Part shown: positions 1 to 9,243 of the stretch, piece after piece | Numbering within the stretch: position 1 is the stretch's first letter | How the letters are laid out: each line of letters begins with the position of its first letter | Virus record (IMG/VR): IMGVR_UViG_3300030430_000921 | Coordinates: 1-28,098 of that record | Strand: one strand, 5' to 3' | DNA: 28,098 bases | Source: a virus | The notes under the pieces: model-generated | What the model was told of the DNA's origin: nothing | What the model saw: the letters and a program-made list of their open reading frames with translations, nothing else | The model's database searches: none | Program-made: the position numbers and the translations under genes

Positions 1-456
1 ATATCATCATTTTTTGATAGCACAGACAGAACATTTTTTCTTACTGGAGTGCAAATGGAAGTAGGCTCTGTAGCCACACCATTTGAGCATAGGTCAATCG
101 GTGATGAATTAGCTTTGTGTCAGAGGTATTATACTGTTATTGCAGATGGTGCTGTACTAAATAGCTCTAGTTTTGGTGTAGGCACAATGTACACTTCTTC
201 AACAGTTTATGGTGTAGTAGATTTTCCAACTCAAATGAGAGCAAACCCAAGTGTTGAAACAACAGATATTGCAGATAGTATGGTTTTTTATAGAAATAGT
301 GCAGGTGATTTACTTAATGAGGTTCAATTTGGTATAGCCACACCTAATAGAGTAGAGTTTTTTAATCAATCAGATGTTAGTGGTACAGCAGGTCAAGCAG
401 GTTTTTTTAGATTAAATAGTTCATCAGCAAAACTTGCAGCAAAATCAGAATTATAG
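1..456 (+). CDS. Tail protein, C-terminal part (5' end outside window)
   Basis: The reading frame is open from base 1, so an ATG at 49 is internal and the gene begins upstream. The visible part reads ISSFFDSTDRTFFLTGVQ, then MEVGSVATPFEHRSIGDELA and LCQRYY. The 'LTGVQ-x-E-x-G…FEHR…LCQRYY' signature is a recurrent ending of phage tail-fibre or receptor-binding structural proteins, where it closes a beta-rich carbohydrate-binding-like domain. The remaining ~115 residues are Ser/Thr/Asn-rich with no catalytic motif. The stop TAG (454-456) overlaps the ribosome binding site of the next gene. The tail-protein assignment rests on family resemblance; receptor binding is inferred. Confidence 0.75.
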   Translation: MSSFFDSTDRTFFLTGVQMEVGSVATPFEHRSIGDELALCQRYYTVIADGAVLNSSSFGVGTMYTSSTVYGVVDFPTQMRANPSVETTDIADSMVFYRNSAGDLLNEVQFGIATPNRVEFFNQSDVSGTAGQAGFFRLNSSSAKLAAKSEL

Positions 457-465
457 GAGTTGATT

Positions 466-642
466 ATGTTTAGCAGTGTAAAAAAAATTAAAGACCCAAC
501 AACGGATAAAGTGTGTAGTTATAAAGTAACTACTGATAATTCTAATAAAATTTTATATGTACCATTATCTCCTGACAACACAGATTACCAAGCAATTCAA
601 GAATGGGTAGCTGAAGGCAACAAGATAGAGGAAGCAGATTAA
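466..642 (+). CDS. Small hypothetical protein in tail-gene cluster
   Basis: A 58-residue product starting MFSSVKKIKDPTTDKVCSYK. The ATG at 466 was chosen because AGGAG (455-459) lies six bases upstream; an in-frame TTG at 460 is too close to that site. The protein is hydrophilic, ends in an acidic stretch (EGNKIEEAD) and has no signal peptide or membrane segment. Its stop overlaps the next start as TAATG, so it is translated with the tail genes. Small proteins of this kind often follow tail-fibre genes in marine phages, and a structural or assembly role is a guess. Confidence 0.7.
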   Translation: MFSSVKKIKDPTTDKVCSYKVTTDNSNKILYVPLSPDNTDYQAIQEWVAEGNKIEEAD

Positions 643-1121
643 TGTTGGGTCACGCTGCTATAGCCGAAGCCGCCATTGCAGATGTAGGTGGTAACTTACT
701 TGCAGCTAGTGCAGAGTTAAATGGTGTGGCATCTAAGACATCTGTTGGCGTTGGTATATTAGCTGGTATAGCCGATTTAAGTGGTAATTTTACACAGACA
801 TCTACCGCTTTATTTATTGGTGTTGCCTCTGCCGATATTAGTGCAGACTTCACACAAACATCAGCAGCTAATAGATTAGATGTATCTGAAATAGATATTA
901 GTGCTGATTTCACACAAACAGCAGATGGTACATTAATAGCTATAACATCAGCTACAGCAGATTTGAATTTTACAAAAACATCATCTGGAGATATAATGTT
1001 TGAAGATGTTGTAACAGATGCCACAACAGAAACATATACAGAGATAACACCAAGTGGTACAGAGACATGGACAGAAATTACGCCTAGTGGCACAGAGACA
1101 TACACAGAAATAGTGAGGTAA
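642..1121 (+). CDS. Repetitive fibrous tail-associated protein
   Basis: A 159-residue protein made almost wholly of tandem repeats. From about residue 23 there are five consecutive units of 20 residues with the core 'A-D-[IL]-S-x-[DN]-F-T-Q-T', for example ADLSGNFTQTS, ADISADFTQTS and IDISADFTQTA. They are followed by three 11-residue units of the type TETYTEITPSG. Such Thr-rich short-period repeats usually form beta-structured trimeric shafts in phage fibres. The start ATG overlaps the previous stop (TAATG), with GAGG about ten bases upstream. No enzymatic motif is present. The structural role comes from repeat architecture and position among tail genes. Confidence 0.75.
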   Translation: MLGHAAIAEAAIADVGGNLLAASAELNGVASKTSVGVGILAGIADLSGNFTQTSTALFIGVASADISADFTQTSAANRLDVSEIDISADFTQTADGTLIAITSATADLNFTKTSSGDIMFEDVVTDATTETYTEITPSGTETWTEITPSGTETYTEIVR

Positions 1122-1123
1122 GC

Positions 1124-2020
1124 ATGGCAAGTACATATACATCAAATCTAGGGGTTGAAAAGATAGGTGCTGGTGAACAAGCTGGTACTTGGGGTAATAC
1201 TACAAACAACAACTTAGATATAATAGACAGAGCAATTAATGGCGTGGGTGCTATAACTTTATCTGGTACAACACATACTTTGACAACTACTGATGGTACA
1301 TTATCAGATGGTGGCTTTAAAGTTCTTGTCTTAGGCGGATCTCCGTCTGGCACAAACACAATAACAATATCTCCTAACGATCAAGATAAAATGTATTTTG
1401 TGCAAAATGGAACAGATCAAACTGTAACATTTACTCAAGGTTCTGGAGCAAACGTATCATTTGTCGCTGGTTCTAAAGGTATGATTTATGCTGACGGTGC
1501 AGGTTCTGGTGCAGCAGTTGTTGATCTTACTGCTAATATAGATGTGGAAGCTCTTAGACTGGACGGCACTGCCGTGTCATCAACAGCAACAGAGCTAAAT
1601 GTTTTGGATGGTGATACATCGGCTACATCAACTACAGTTGTTGATGCTGATAGAGTTGTATTTAACGATGCAGGAACAATGAAACAAGTTGCTGTAACAG
1701 ACATGAGTACTTATTACAATGCTAACGCTTTTTTAGTTCCTTCTGCAATAACAAGCACTGGAACACTTACACCTTCTTCTGCAAAATCTATTTATCAAAG
1801 AGTTGACACATCTAGCGGAAACGTCACTGTAACATTAGCCATAGGAAGTTTAGCCATAGGTCAATATATTATTCTTGATAAGACGAGTTCAAGTAACACT
1901 ATGACTGTTGCTTACCCTTCTAACTCACAAGGTGTATCACTTGGTAGCTCTGCTTCTTTTGCGTTTGCGATAAATCAAAACGGAACAATTTTTACTTTTA
2001 TTGAATCAATTAAATACTAG
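1124..2020 (+). CDS. Phage tail/virion structural protein
   Basis: A 298-residue protein beginning MASTYTSNLGVEKIGAGEQA, then GTWG. The N-terminus 'LGVEKIGAGEQAGTWGxxTNxNLDIID' recurs in structural proteins of uncultured marine phages, where the first ~60 residues probably form a virion-attachment region. The middle has 'LRLDGTAVSSTATELNVLDG', a motif common in phage fibre stalks. The C-terminal third is a Ser/Thr-rich beta domain. GAGG lies about seven bases upstream of the ATG. It sits between the fibrous repeat protein and another Ser/Thr-rich structural protein. Fibre, appendage or short tail protein is the likely class; the precise role is unknown. Confidence 0.72.
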   Translation: MASTYTSNLGVEKIGAGEQAGTWGNTTNNNLDIIDRAINGVGAITLSGTTHTLTTTDGTLSDGGFKVLVLGGSPSGTNTITISPNDQDKMYFVQNGTDQTVTFTQGSGANVSFVAGSKGMIYADGAGSGAAVVDLTANIDVEALRLDGTAVSSTATELNVLDGDTSATSTTVVDADRVVFNDAGTMKQVAVTDMSTYYNANAFLVPSAITSTGTLTPSSAKSIYQRVDTSSGNVTVTLAIGSLAIGQYIILDKTSSSNTMTVAYPSNSQGVSLGSSASFAFAINQNGTIFTFIESIKY

Positions 2021-2027
2021 GTGATAT

Positions 2028-3092
2028 ATGACAATACCATTTATGCCAAACGTAGGATTTACTGAAGTAAGTTCAGCAGGAAGTTTAAATGATAAAGCAG
2101 GTACTAAAACTAAGTTACCAATACAGTTCTTTAGATTAACAGATAATATATCTGGTAATTTAAGTCTTAGTGATGACTCTGCACACAAAAAAATAATACT
2201 TGATACAAATGGAAATAATATTACTAACTCTTCTGGATCACCTTTGACAACTAACTCAAGCACTACATTGGAGTTAAAAGGTAGTGGTAATGTACAATGC
2301 ACTTTAAAAACTTTTACTGCTTCAGAAAGTTCAACAGGTCACACAGGCACAACCACTTTTAGTAATAGTGATAGCTCAACTTTAGTTGTTTCAACATCTA
2401 CGACAGATACCACAACGACAGCTTCTCTTGATAGAAATTTTACAGATGGTGCAGGATCTTTTGGTCATGGTGTTCCTATAGCAACTGTTAGTTGGAATGA
2501 TTCTGATGTTCCTGCCGCTTTTCAAAATGCTGACTCATCTTTAAATGGTGGTGGCAATTTTACTTCTGGTACTTTGTTTTTGGGAGCTACTTCTCAATCG
2601 GTTAGTTCTGCACCCTCTGGAAGCACAATCAGCCTACCTCGAAGTTGTGGATCATTCACAAGTTTAATTAATGCAGGTATTTCTTCATATATTGGTAGTA
2701 CACCTGCCCTTTTTCAAAATTGTGCGTCAGGGAATCCTTATCAATTTATTTATGTGAGGCAAGGCGAAACTGTAACACCAATGTCAGGAAATTTAAGAAT
2801 GTGGATAAGGCTACCATCAACTCAAAATAATAGAGTATTAACTTTTACAAATAATTTAGCAATATCTTGTGTTTTATCTGGTGCAGACCCTTATGATGGT
2901 GTTACAGTTAGTGCAGGAGCAACAGCCGTGGTTACGAGATCAGATTCCACAGATGGTTCTTTTAATGTTACTGGAACAATATCTGGTACAAACGGAAGTA
3001 GTCAACCTTTTGCTTTAGCAGAAGTTAATAATGGTACTGGTAGTATTAATACTAGTGCTTATACTGGAACTTTATCAGCGAGTGCTTTGTAA
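2028..3092 (+). CDS. Ser/Thr-rich putative tail structural protein
   Basis: A 354-residue protein with a strikingly Ser/Thr/Asn/Gly-rich composition and few charged residues, typical of secreted or virion-surface beta proteins. It starts MTIPFMPNVGFTEVSSAGSL behind AGGTGA. Residues 20-60 resemble the start of an appendage-attachment region ('SLNDKAGTKTKLPIQFFRLTD'), and the rest looks like repeated beta-sandwich material. Four Cys residues are present (for example in NVQCTLK, RSCGSF, FQNCAS and ISCVLS). Its stop overlaps the start of the stabilization-like protein (TAATG). I do not recognise a named family; it is structural by context. Confidence 0.65.
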   Translation: MTIPFMPNVGFTEVSSAGSLNDKAGTKTKLPIQFFRLTDNISGNLSLSDDSAHKKIILDTNGNNITNSSGSPLTTNSSTTLELKGSGNVQCTLKTFTASESSTGHTGTTTFSNSDSSTLVVSTSTTDTTTTASLDRNFTDGAGSFGHGVPIATVSWNDSDVPAAFQNADSSLNGGGNFTSGTLFLGATSQSVSSAPSGSTISLPRSCGSFTSLINAGISSYIGSTPALFQNCASGNPYQFIYVRQGETVTPMSGNLRMWIRLPSTQNNRVLTFTNNLAISCVLSGADPYDGVTVSAGATAVVTRSDSTDGSFNVTGTISGTNGSSQPFALAEVNNGTGSINTSAYTGTLSASAL

Positions 3093-5242
3093 TGCCTATG
3101 ACAGCTTTAAAATTTAAACCTGGTATTGTATCTGATATTACATCTTATAGTAATGAAGGCGGTTTTGTTGATGGTGACAAAGTAAGATTTAGATTTGGTT
3201 TCCCAGAAAAGTTTGGTGGTTGGGAAAAATATAGTCCTAATCAATATCTAGGTAGTGCCAGAAGATTGCATAACTGGGTGGCTCTTGATGGTTCTGATTT
3301 CATGGGTATTGGCACACATCTTAAATACTACATAGAAGAAGGTCAGACATTTAACGACATTACACCCATTAGAAGCACTACAAGTGCAGGTGATGTAACA
3401 TTTTCTGCAACAAGCGGATCAACAACAATTACAGTCACAGATACAGCACATGGTGCTAATGAAAAAGACTTTGTAACATTTTCTGGTGCGGCAACTTTGG
3501 GCGGAACAATCACCGCTACGATACTAAACGCTGAGTTTCAAATAACATCATTGATAAGTTCTAATGCTTACACAATTACATCAAGTGTTGCAGCAAATTC
3601 ATCTGATACTGGTAATGGTGGTAGTAGTGTTGTAGGCACATATCAATTAAATGTTGGATTAGACAACACAGTAGGCGGAACTGGTTGGGGTGCTGGTCAA
3701 TGGAGTGGTACAACATCTGGTGCTTTAGCAACACAATTAGCAGAAGCCTTGGATGCAAGTGAAACTGCAATAGATGTAGACAGTGCAACAGGTATTACGG
3801 CTGGTGATTTAATATTGATAGAACAAGAACTAATTACAGTTGGCACAATAAGTTCTAATACTTTAGGAACTGGTGGAGGTCCATCAACCAGAGGTGCAAG
3901 TGGTACAGATGCAGCCACACACGCAGACAATACTCTTGTAAGATTAGCAACTGGTAATGCAGATTCTGCCAATGACTTTGTTGGATGGGGTGATGCAGCA
4001 AGTGTCACGACCCCTGGAGCACAGATAAGACTCTGGTCACATGATAATTTTGGTGAAGATATTATTATAAACCCAAGAGATGGTGGATTGTTTTACTGGG
4101 ATAAAACAAATGGTTTAAGCACTAGAGCCGTAGAACTTAGTGCAACATCCACTTACTCTGGAGAAACAAGCGTGCCAACTATTGCTAAACAAGTTCTTGT
4201 GTCAGACCAAGACCGTCATGTCATAGTGTTTGGCTGCGATGGATTAGGTGCAAACTCGTCTGCTACACAAGGAAACGGAATACAAGATCCATTGTTGATA
4301 CGTTTTTCTTCACAAGAAAATCCAGTAGATTTCTTTCCAACTGCTACAAACACAGCAGGTGATTTAAGATTAGGTGGTGGATCTACCTTTGTACAAGCTG
4401 TTGAAACAAAACAACAGATATTAGTCTTCACTAACAAAACACTACACGCTATGAAGTTTATAGGTCCACCATTTACGTTTGGTCTTCAAGAATTATCAAA
4501 AAACATAACTATTATGAGTCCTTTTTCTGCCATAGCTGTTGAAGATGCAGTGTATTGGATGGGAGTAGATACATTTTATATATACTCTGGTGGTCAAACA
4601 ATACAACTGCCATGCACTGTAAAAGACAAGGTATTTTTAGATTTTAACTTCGAAGAGCGTGATAAGGTTCATGTAGGTTTAAACTCTGAATTTAGTGAAA
4701 TATTATGGTTTTATCCATCCTCTAGTGGAACAACTGTAGATAAGTATGTTGCGTATAATTATTTAGAAAAAGTTTGGTATTACGGCACACTTGCAAGACA
4801 AGCATGGCTTGATAGAGGTATAAGAAACTTACCACAAGCAACAGGAAATCAATATCTTTATAACCATGAAGTAGGATTTGATGATGATGGGTCCGCTATG
4901 ACATCATTTATTGAATCTTCTGCTATTGACATAGGTGATGGTGATAAATTTTTATTTATTAAGCAAGTTATACCAGACATTACATTTAACGGATCAACGA
5001 GTGTTAACCCAGATGTATCGTTTACAATGAAATCTAAAAACAATCCTGGTGCTAACTTTAATCAAACTACAGAAAATACAACACAAAGATCTGCAACAAC
5101 GCCAGTAGAACAATTTACACAAAAGTTAGATTATCGTTTACGAGGTAGGTCTTTTGCTTTAAGAATAGATTCTACATCACTAGGGACAAAATATAAATTG
5201 GGTACACCAAGAGTAGATGTTAGAGTGGATGGTAGACGCTAA
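3092..5242 (+). CDS. Packaged-DNA stabilization-like / tail tube closure protein
   Basis: A 716-residue protein. The N-terminus 'MPMTALKFKPGIVSDITSYS…GGFVDGDKVRFRFGFPEKFGGWEKY' followed by 'ARRLHNWVALDGSDFMGIGTH' is typical of large marine-phage proteins annotated as stabilization protein (P22 gp10-like class), placed at the head-tail connection. The middle (about 90-300) carries inserted Gly/Thr-rich beta domains. The C-terminal half has Trp/Tyr-rich blade-like strands ('VEDAVYWMGVDTFYIYSGG', 'KYVAYNYLEKVWYYGTLARQ') suggestive of a beta-propeller. The start overlaps the previous stop (TAATG); an in-frame ATG two codons downstream is an alternative. The assignment rests on sequence pattern and neighbourhood, not on a search. 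Confidence 0.68.
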   Translation: MPMTALKFKPGIVSDITSYSNEGGFVDGDKVRFRFGFPEKFGGWEKYSPNQYLGSARRLHNWVALDGSDFMGIGTHLKYYIEEGQTFNDITPIRSTTSAGDVTFSATSGSTTITVTDTAHGANEKDFVTFSGAATLGGTITATILNAEFQITSLISSNAYTITSSVAANSSDTGNGGSSVVGTYQLNVGLDNTVGGTGWGAGQWSGTTSGALATQLAEALDASETAIDVDSATGITAGDLILIEQELITVGTISSNTLGTGGGPSTRGASGTDAATHADNTLVRLATGNADSANDFVGWGDAASVTTPGAQIRLWSHDNFGEDIIINPRDGGLFYWDKTNGLSTRAVELSATSTYSGETSVPTIAKQVLVSDQDRHVIVFGCDGLGANSSATQGNGIQDPLLIRFSSQENPVDFFPTATNTAGDLRLGGGSTFVQAVETKQQILVFTNKTLHAMKFIGPPFTFGLQELSKNITIMSPFSAIAVEDAVYWMGVDTFYIYSGGQTIQLPCTVKDKVFLDFNFEERDKVHVGLNSEFSEILWFYPSSSGTTVDKYVAYNYLEKVWYYGTLARQAWLDRGIRNLPQATGNQYLYNHEVGFDDDGSAMTSFIESSAIDIGDGDKFLFIKQVIPDITFNGSTSVNPDVSFTMKSKNNPGANFNQTTENTTQRSATTPVEQFTQKLDYRLRGRSFALRIDSTSLGTKYKLGTPRVDVRVDGRR

Positions 5243-5631
5243 TGTTAATAACTAGTATTCCACAGTACATTCAAGGTATTACAAATGCAAAAGTAGATTT
5301 AACGACAACAAATCTTACAACTTTGTTAACAGTTCCTAGTGATGCCGATTTTAATGCAGCTATTGTAAACTCTATATTAGTGGCAGAAGATAGTGGCAAT
5401 GCTGATACAATTACAGTGCAACTTGTTAGTGGTAGTGATACATTTGTTTTGTTCAATGTCAAAGCAGTAGGAGCTAATACAACTGTAGAATTACTTACAA
5501 AAGATTTAATATTACAAAGTGGTGAGGTATTAAAAGTACAAGCCGCAACAGCCAACAGATTACATGTTGTGGCAAGTATTCAAGAGTTATCTAAAACAAG
5601 GGTAACAACAAGTGCGATATCAAGAATTTAA
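5242..5631 (+). CDS. Small beta-rich virion protein
   Basis: A 129-residue protein with alternating hydrophobic/Thr strands ('VDLTTTNLTTLLTVPSDADF', 'TVQLVSGSDTFVLFNVKAVG', 'ELLTKDLILQSGEVLKVQAA'), consistent with a single beta-sandwich. Small proteins of this type next to stabilization-like proteins in marine phages are usually virion components. The start overlaps the upstream stop (TAATG), so it is coupled to the 716-residue protein. No signal peptide or catalytic motif is visible. Function unknown beyond the structural context. Confidence 0.65.
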   Translation: MLITSIPQYIQGITNAKVDLTTTNLTTLLTVPSDADFNAAIVNSILVAEDSGNADTITVQLVSGSDTFVLFNVKAVGANTTVELLTKDLILQSGEVLKVQAATANRLHVVASIQELSKTRVTTSAISRI

Positions 5632-5675
5632 AAGGGCGTATAGACGAATTTGTTAAAATAATATAAGGTAACAAT

Positions 5676-6482
5676 ATGAGTTTAGGTAAATTATTAAAAC
5701 AAATAGCACCAATAGCCATAAGTGCCTTTGCAGGACCAGCAATAGGTACTTCTTTTGGTGCTAGTCCTTTCGTAAGTAGAGCTTTAACAGGAGCTCTAAC
5801 TAGTAAATTGATGGGTGGTAGATCAAAAGATGCACTAAGAACCGCACTTTTAGCAGGTGTTAGTGGTGCAGCCTTTGACAAATTTAGTGGTGCAGATCAA
5901 GCTGTAACTGGTCCAGATCAAACAATTGTTCGTGGTGGATCATCACAGCCTCCTCCTAGTAACCCTGATATTGCAAAAAGAATGGGAATAGATAAAGCTA
6001 CTGCCGTACCAACCGAAACAGCTACAAAAGGCATAGCAGAAACTTTTAAACCACGGACATTTAGTGCGGAATTACTTAAATCTGCTGGTGTTGGTGGCGA
6101 TAATCTGTTTGCTCGTTTACTTAATACACCATTGGGTGAAGGTCTTACAGCAGGATTAATTGCACAATTATTAGCTGGTGGTGATGAAGACGAAGATACT
6201 AGGACAGCATTTGAAAAACGACCATTTGGAGCAGGTGGTCCAGGCGGCAGACTAGGTGGGATTACCTTTGCAAAAGAAGGTGGTGAGATGGGATTTCCAA
6301 GACGTACAGGCGGCATTGATCCATCAGAAGGTTCTGGAACAAAAGATGATGTGCCTGCTTTGTTAATGGCAGGTGAATTTGTTTTGACAAAAGATGCAGT
6401 AAAGGGTCTAGGTGATGGCAATCAAAGAAAAGGCATCCAAAGAGCATATAACATGATGGATAAATTAGAAGCGAGGGCGTAA
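5676..6482 (+). CDS. Putative ejection/virion protein with Gly-Ala-rich N-terminus
   Basis: A 268-residue protein. Residues 1-70 are hydrophobic and small-residue rich ('IAPIAISAFAGPAIGTSFGA', then 'LRTALLAGVSGAAF'), as in proteins that insert into membranes during DNA ejection. A second hydrophobic segment lies near residues 150-170 (GEGLTAGLIAQLLAGG). The C-terminus contains 'DDVPALLMAGEFVLTKDAVK', a conserved closing motif of such marine-phage proteins, followed by a basic tail. The start follows AGG about eight bases upstream, after a 44-base gap from the previous gene. It heads a run of four genes that look like a short-tailed phage's internal or ejection proteins. The ejection role is inferred. 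Confidence 0.6.
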   Translation: MSLGKLLKQIAPIAISAFAGPAIGTSFGASPFVSRALTGALTSKLMGGRSKDALRTALLAGVSGAAFDKFSGADQAVTGPDQTIVRGGSSQPPPSNPDIAKRMGIDKATAVPTETATKGIAETFKPRTFSAELLKSAGVGGDNLFARLLNTPLGEGLTAGLIAQLLAGGDEDEDTRTAFEKRPFGAGGPGGRLGGITFAKEGGEMGFPRRTGGIDPSEGSGTKDDVPALLMAGEFVLTKDAVKGLGDGNQRKGIQRAYNMMDKLEARA

Positions 6483-7411
6483 TGGCAAACGGCACAGTTA
6501 CATATGAAAATATACAAAGATTACCTCCATTCTTAGAGGGTCTGCAAAAAAGATTATTGCAGACTGGATTTGGTGAGTTTGATGGTGAAACTCAAACTAC
6601 ACCAGGATTGCTTGATTCTCCCCTTAACCTTCCACAATTTCAGATAGCAGGAATAGACCCTCTAAGAACCCGTGCAATATCATTAGGTGAAAATTTAGTA
6701 GGTTCATTTAGACCTTTTATAGAGGGTGCAAGAGATCAATCGTTAGCTGGTCAACAAGCCTTAACATCAGGACTACAATTCTTGCAGCCAGGAGCCATAC
6801 AACAATTTCAAAATCCGTTTCAAGAACAAGTTATTGATGTGGCAATGAATGAACTTGACAGGCAAGCAGCGTTGCAAAGATCAAGAGCAGATGCGGCTGC
6901 CGTAGGAGCTGGTGCTTTTGGTGGATCAAGACAAGGTGTGCAAAGAGCAGAAGCAGATAGAGGTTTACAACAAGTAAAAGCAGATACTTTATCTAAGTTG
7001 TTAGCATCAGGCTTTGGAACAGCCTTACAAGCTGCACAGAACGCAGGAAGGCTATCTGGTGGGCTTGGACAAGCTTTTGGTACTTTAGCAGGCACAACAG
7101 GCGATATAGGGCGTTTACAGCAGGCTTTAGGTCAGGCAGATATATCACAGCTATCACAATTAGGTGCATTAAGACAAGGACAGTCACAAGCAGAATTAGA
7201 CGCACAAAGACAAAACTTATTACAACAAGCACAAGAGCCTTTCACAAGGTTGCAATTGGGACAAAATTTACTGCAAGGTATGCCAAGTGCGTCAATACCG
7301 TCAACATTCCAGCAGTCTACCACACCATCTGCAAATCCATTCTTGCAGGGTATAGGTGCATATACAACATTGTCACAAATTGCACCTTTTGGTGGCTCTA
7401 AGTCAACATAG
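6482..7411 (+). CDS. Putative internal virion / DNA-transfer protein
   Basis: A 309-residue protein, Gln/Ala/Leu-rich and predicted mainly helical. It carries the segment 'NPFQEQVIDVAMNELDRQAA' followed by 'RADAAAVGAGAFGGSRQGVQ', a pattern I associate with conserved virion proteins of uncultured marine phages. The C-terminal 60 residues become Pro/Ser-rich. The start overlaps the upstream stop (TAATG) and eight bases separate it from the next gene, so it belongs to the ejection-type cluster. No catalytic residues can be named. The role in genome delivery is inferred from context. Confidence 0.6.
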   Translation: MANGTVTYENIQRLPPFLEGLQKRLLQTGFGEFDGETQTTPGLLDSPLNLPQFQIAGIDPLRTRAISLGENLVGSFRPFIEGARDQSLAGQQALTSGLQFLQPGAIQQFQNPFQEQVIDVAMNELDRQAALQRSRADAAAVGAGAFGGSRQGVQRAEADRGLQQVKADTLSKLLASGFGTALQAAQNAGRLSGGLGQAFGTLAGTTGDIGRLQQALGQADISQLSQLGALRQGQSQAELDAQRQNLLQQAQEPFTRLQLGQNLLQGMPSASIPSTFQQSTTPSANPFLQGIGAYTTLSQIAPFGGSKST

Positions 7412-7419
7412 GTAGTTAA

Positions 7420-9243
7420 ATGGTACAAGTTCCTGATAAAATAACCACAGACACTGGTAATAAACAACTTGATAGTATTCTATCGTCAATTTTAAACTTT
7501 AATATTAAAAGTGCTTTAGGTGTAGGTGGACCTGGTTCAAAACAAACTTTAAGTTCAGGATTAACAAATCAAGGCAGTATTTTTGATCAAAATTTACAAA
7601 AAAAATTACAAGAACAAAAAAGTTTACAACAAACTGGTAAGTTACCAATAGTAAGTCCTAATGTAGTTGTTGAAGAACCAATTTTACAAAAGCCACTTGA
7701 CTTAGGTGAAATAATTACAAAACAACAAAAACAAGGTGATAAAAGTACAATTTTGCCAGGTGAAGAAACAATACCATCTTTTGTTAAAGATGCTAAACCT
7801 AATGAGTTTGACATAGGCAAAGGTACAATCCCTGATGAAGGAAATGTAATAGACGAAACATCATCACCAAAATTTACAGATCCCGAAGCAGACGTAGCGA
7901 AAATTGCAGCAGAGAAAGAATTTGATATAGCTTCAGCACCAGATGAAGATATGTATGCCGATGTGCTAAAAGAAGAGGCTGCTGAAAAAGCGAAACAACC
8001 AACTGAGCAAGAACAATTGTTCGCTAATGTTATGGACGACTATAATAAATTATATGGAGAAGGCACAGGTCCTGAAGGTCCTAAATCAATAGCGGATTAC
8101 AAAAAAGATTTTGCAGAAGCAACTGGTATTGACATATCAGGTGAGCCAGACAACCGTTCAGCATTAATGGCTTTAGGTCTATCACTGATGCAAAATAGAG
8201 CTGGTAAAGGTTTTAATTTATCTAATATTCTTGGCGAGGTTGGGGCTGCTGGAGAAAAAGCTTTACCTAAATTTGAGGCTGCAAGAAGAGAAGCTAGGGC
8301 TGGTCAAGTTGCTGCTGGTAAATTTGCATTACAAGAACGAAAAGCAGATACTGCCGCAGAATTAGCATTTGCAAAAGAAAGACGTTTAGCTTTAATGAAA
8401 TTAGGCACTGAAGCTAGAGGTTACAAACAACAATATTTAATTCAAGAACTAAAAAATCAAGCCTCTTTTCAAGAGGAATTACTTAAAGCAAGAGCTAAAG
8501 CTATTAAAGATGGCAAATTAGATTTAAAAAAATCTCTTGATCAAGAAGTACAAGGTGTTAAAGGTGTTAAAATACAGTTTGGTTTTGACCAAACTGGCAG
8601 TGAAAAAATACTTAACCCTGTATCTGCTGCAAAAGGTTTGGCTGATGGATATGGTAATATTCTTCAAGCTGAGGCAGCTATTACACAACTTGAAGAAATA
8701 TCAAAAGAAATAGCTGCATCTCCATCTCCAGCCTTAACAATTGTATCTGACAGGGTAAAATCTGTTTTAGCCTCTTTAGGTGTTGATCCTAAAAGTTTAT
8801 TTAAAGAACAAAAATACACAGATGCAGATGGCAAAACAGTTACAATACCAGCAATATCACAAGAAGCAACAGCTCGTGCCATACAAGACAGGCTCCTTGC
8901 ACAATATAAAAGATTCTTAAGTCAAGAAACAGGTAACGGTATTTCTAATGTTGATTATCAGAACCTACAGAGACAAATCGGCGAAATAACAACTTTAACT
9001 AATCCACAAGAAAGGTTAGTAAGGTTGCAAGAATTAAGAAAAATATTTTCTGTACCAAAAAGAAGAATTGAATCATTGTTTGATCAGTTAAATGACAGAG
9101 GATTCCATGCAAATGATGAAAATTATAAAAGGACACAGGAAGTTTTATTTGATGTGCTACAAACATCAACTCCAGAATCATTTAACAAAAACTTTCAATT
9201 AACAAATCAAGGTATAAAAATAATTAATGTTGCAGGATTGTAA
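7420..9243 (+). CDS. Putative internal virion protein, coiled-coil rich
   Basis: A 607-residue protein. The first ~230 residues are low-complexity, rich in Lys/Gln/Glu/Pro and probably disordered. From about 235 a conserved-looking stretch 'EPDNRSALMALGLSLMQNRAGKGFNLSNILGEVG' leads into long charged helices (about 290-420) typical of coiled coils. No membrane segment is seen. A GAACAATTGTTCG palindrome lies in its coding sequence at 8011-8023. It is coupled to the 1078-residue protein by a TAATG overlap, which suggests the two are made in fixed ratio and may assemble together, as internal core proteins of podoviruses do. Function inferred. Confidence 0.6.
   Translation: MVQVPDKITTDTGNKQLDSILSSILNFNIKSALGVGGPGSKQTLSSGLTNQGSIFDQNLQKKLQEQKSLQQTGKLPIVSPNVVVEEPILQKPLDLGEIITKQQKQGDKSTILPGEETIPSFVKDAKPNEFDIGKGTIPDEGNVIDETSSPKFTDPEADVAKIAAEKEFDIASAPDEDMYADVLKEEAAEKAKQPTEQEQLFANVMDDYNKLYGEGTGPEGPKSIADYKKDFAEATGIDISGEPDNRSALMALGLSLMQNRAGKGFNLSNILGEVGAAGEKALPKFEAARREARAGQVAAGKFALQERKADTAAELAFAKERRLALMKLGTEARGYKQQYLIQELKNQASFQEELLKARAKAIKDGKLDLKKSLDQEVQGVKGVKIQFGFDQTGSEKILNPVSAAKGLADGYGNILQAEAAITQLEEISKEIAASPSPALTIVSDRVKSVLASLGVDPKSLFKEQKYTDADGKTVTIPAISQEATARAIQDRLLAQYKRFLSQETGNGISNVDYQNLQRQIGEITTLTNPQERLVRLQELRKIFSVPKRRIESLFDQLNDRGFHANDENYKRTQEVLFDVLQTSTPESFNKNFQLTNQGIKIINVAGL

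Noticed and set aside
650-1105. 151-codon antisense ORF over the repeat protein
   Set aside because: It is the complement of the tandem-repeat gene and keeps open only because of the repeat period; no start signals.
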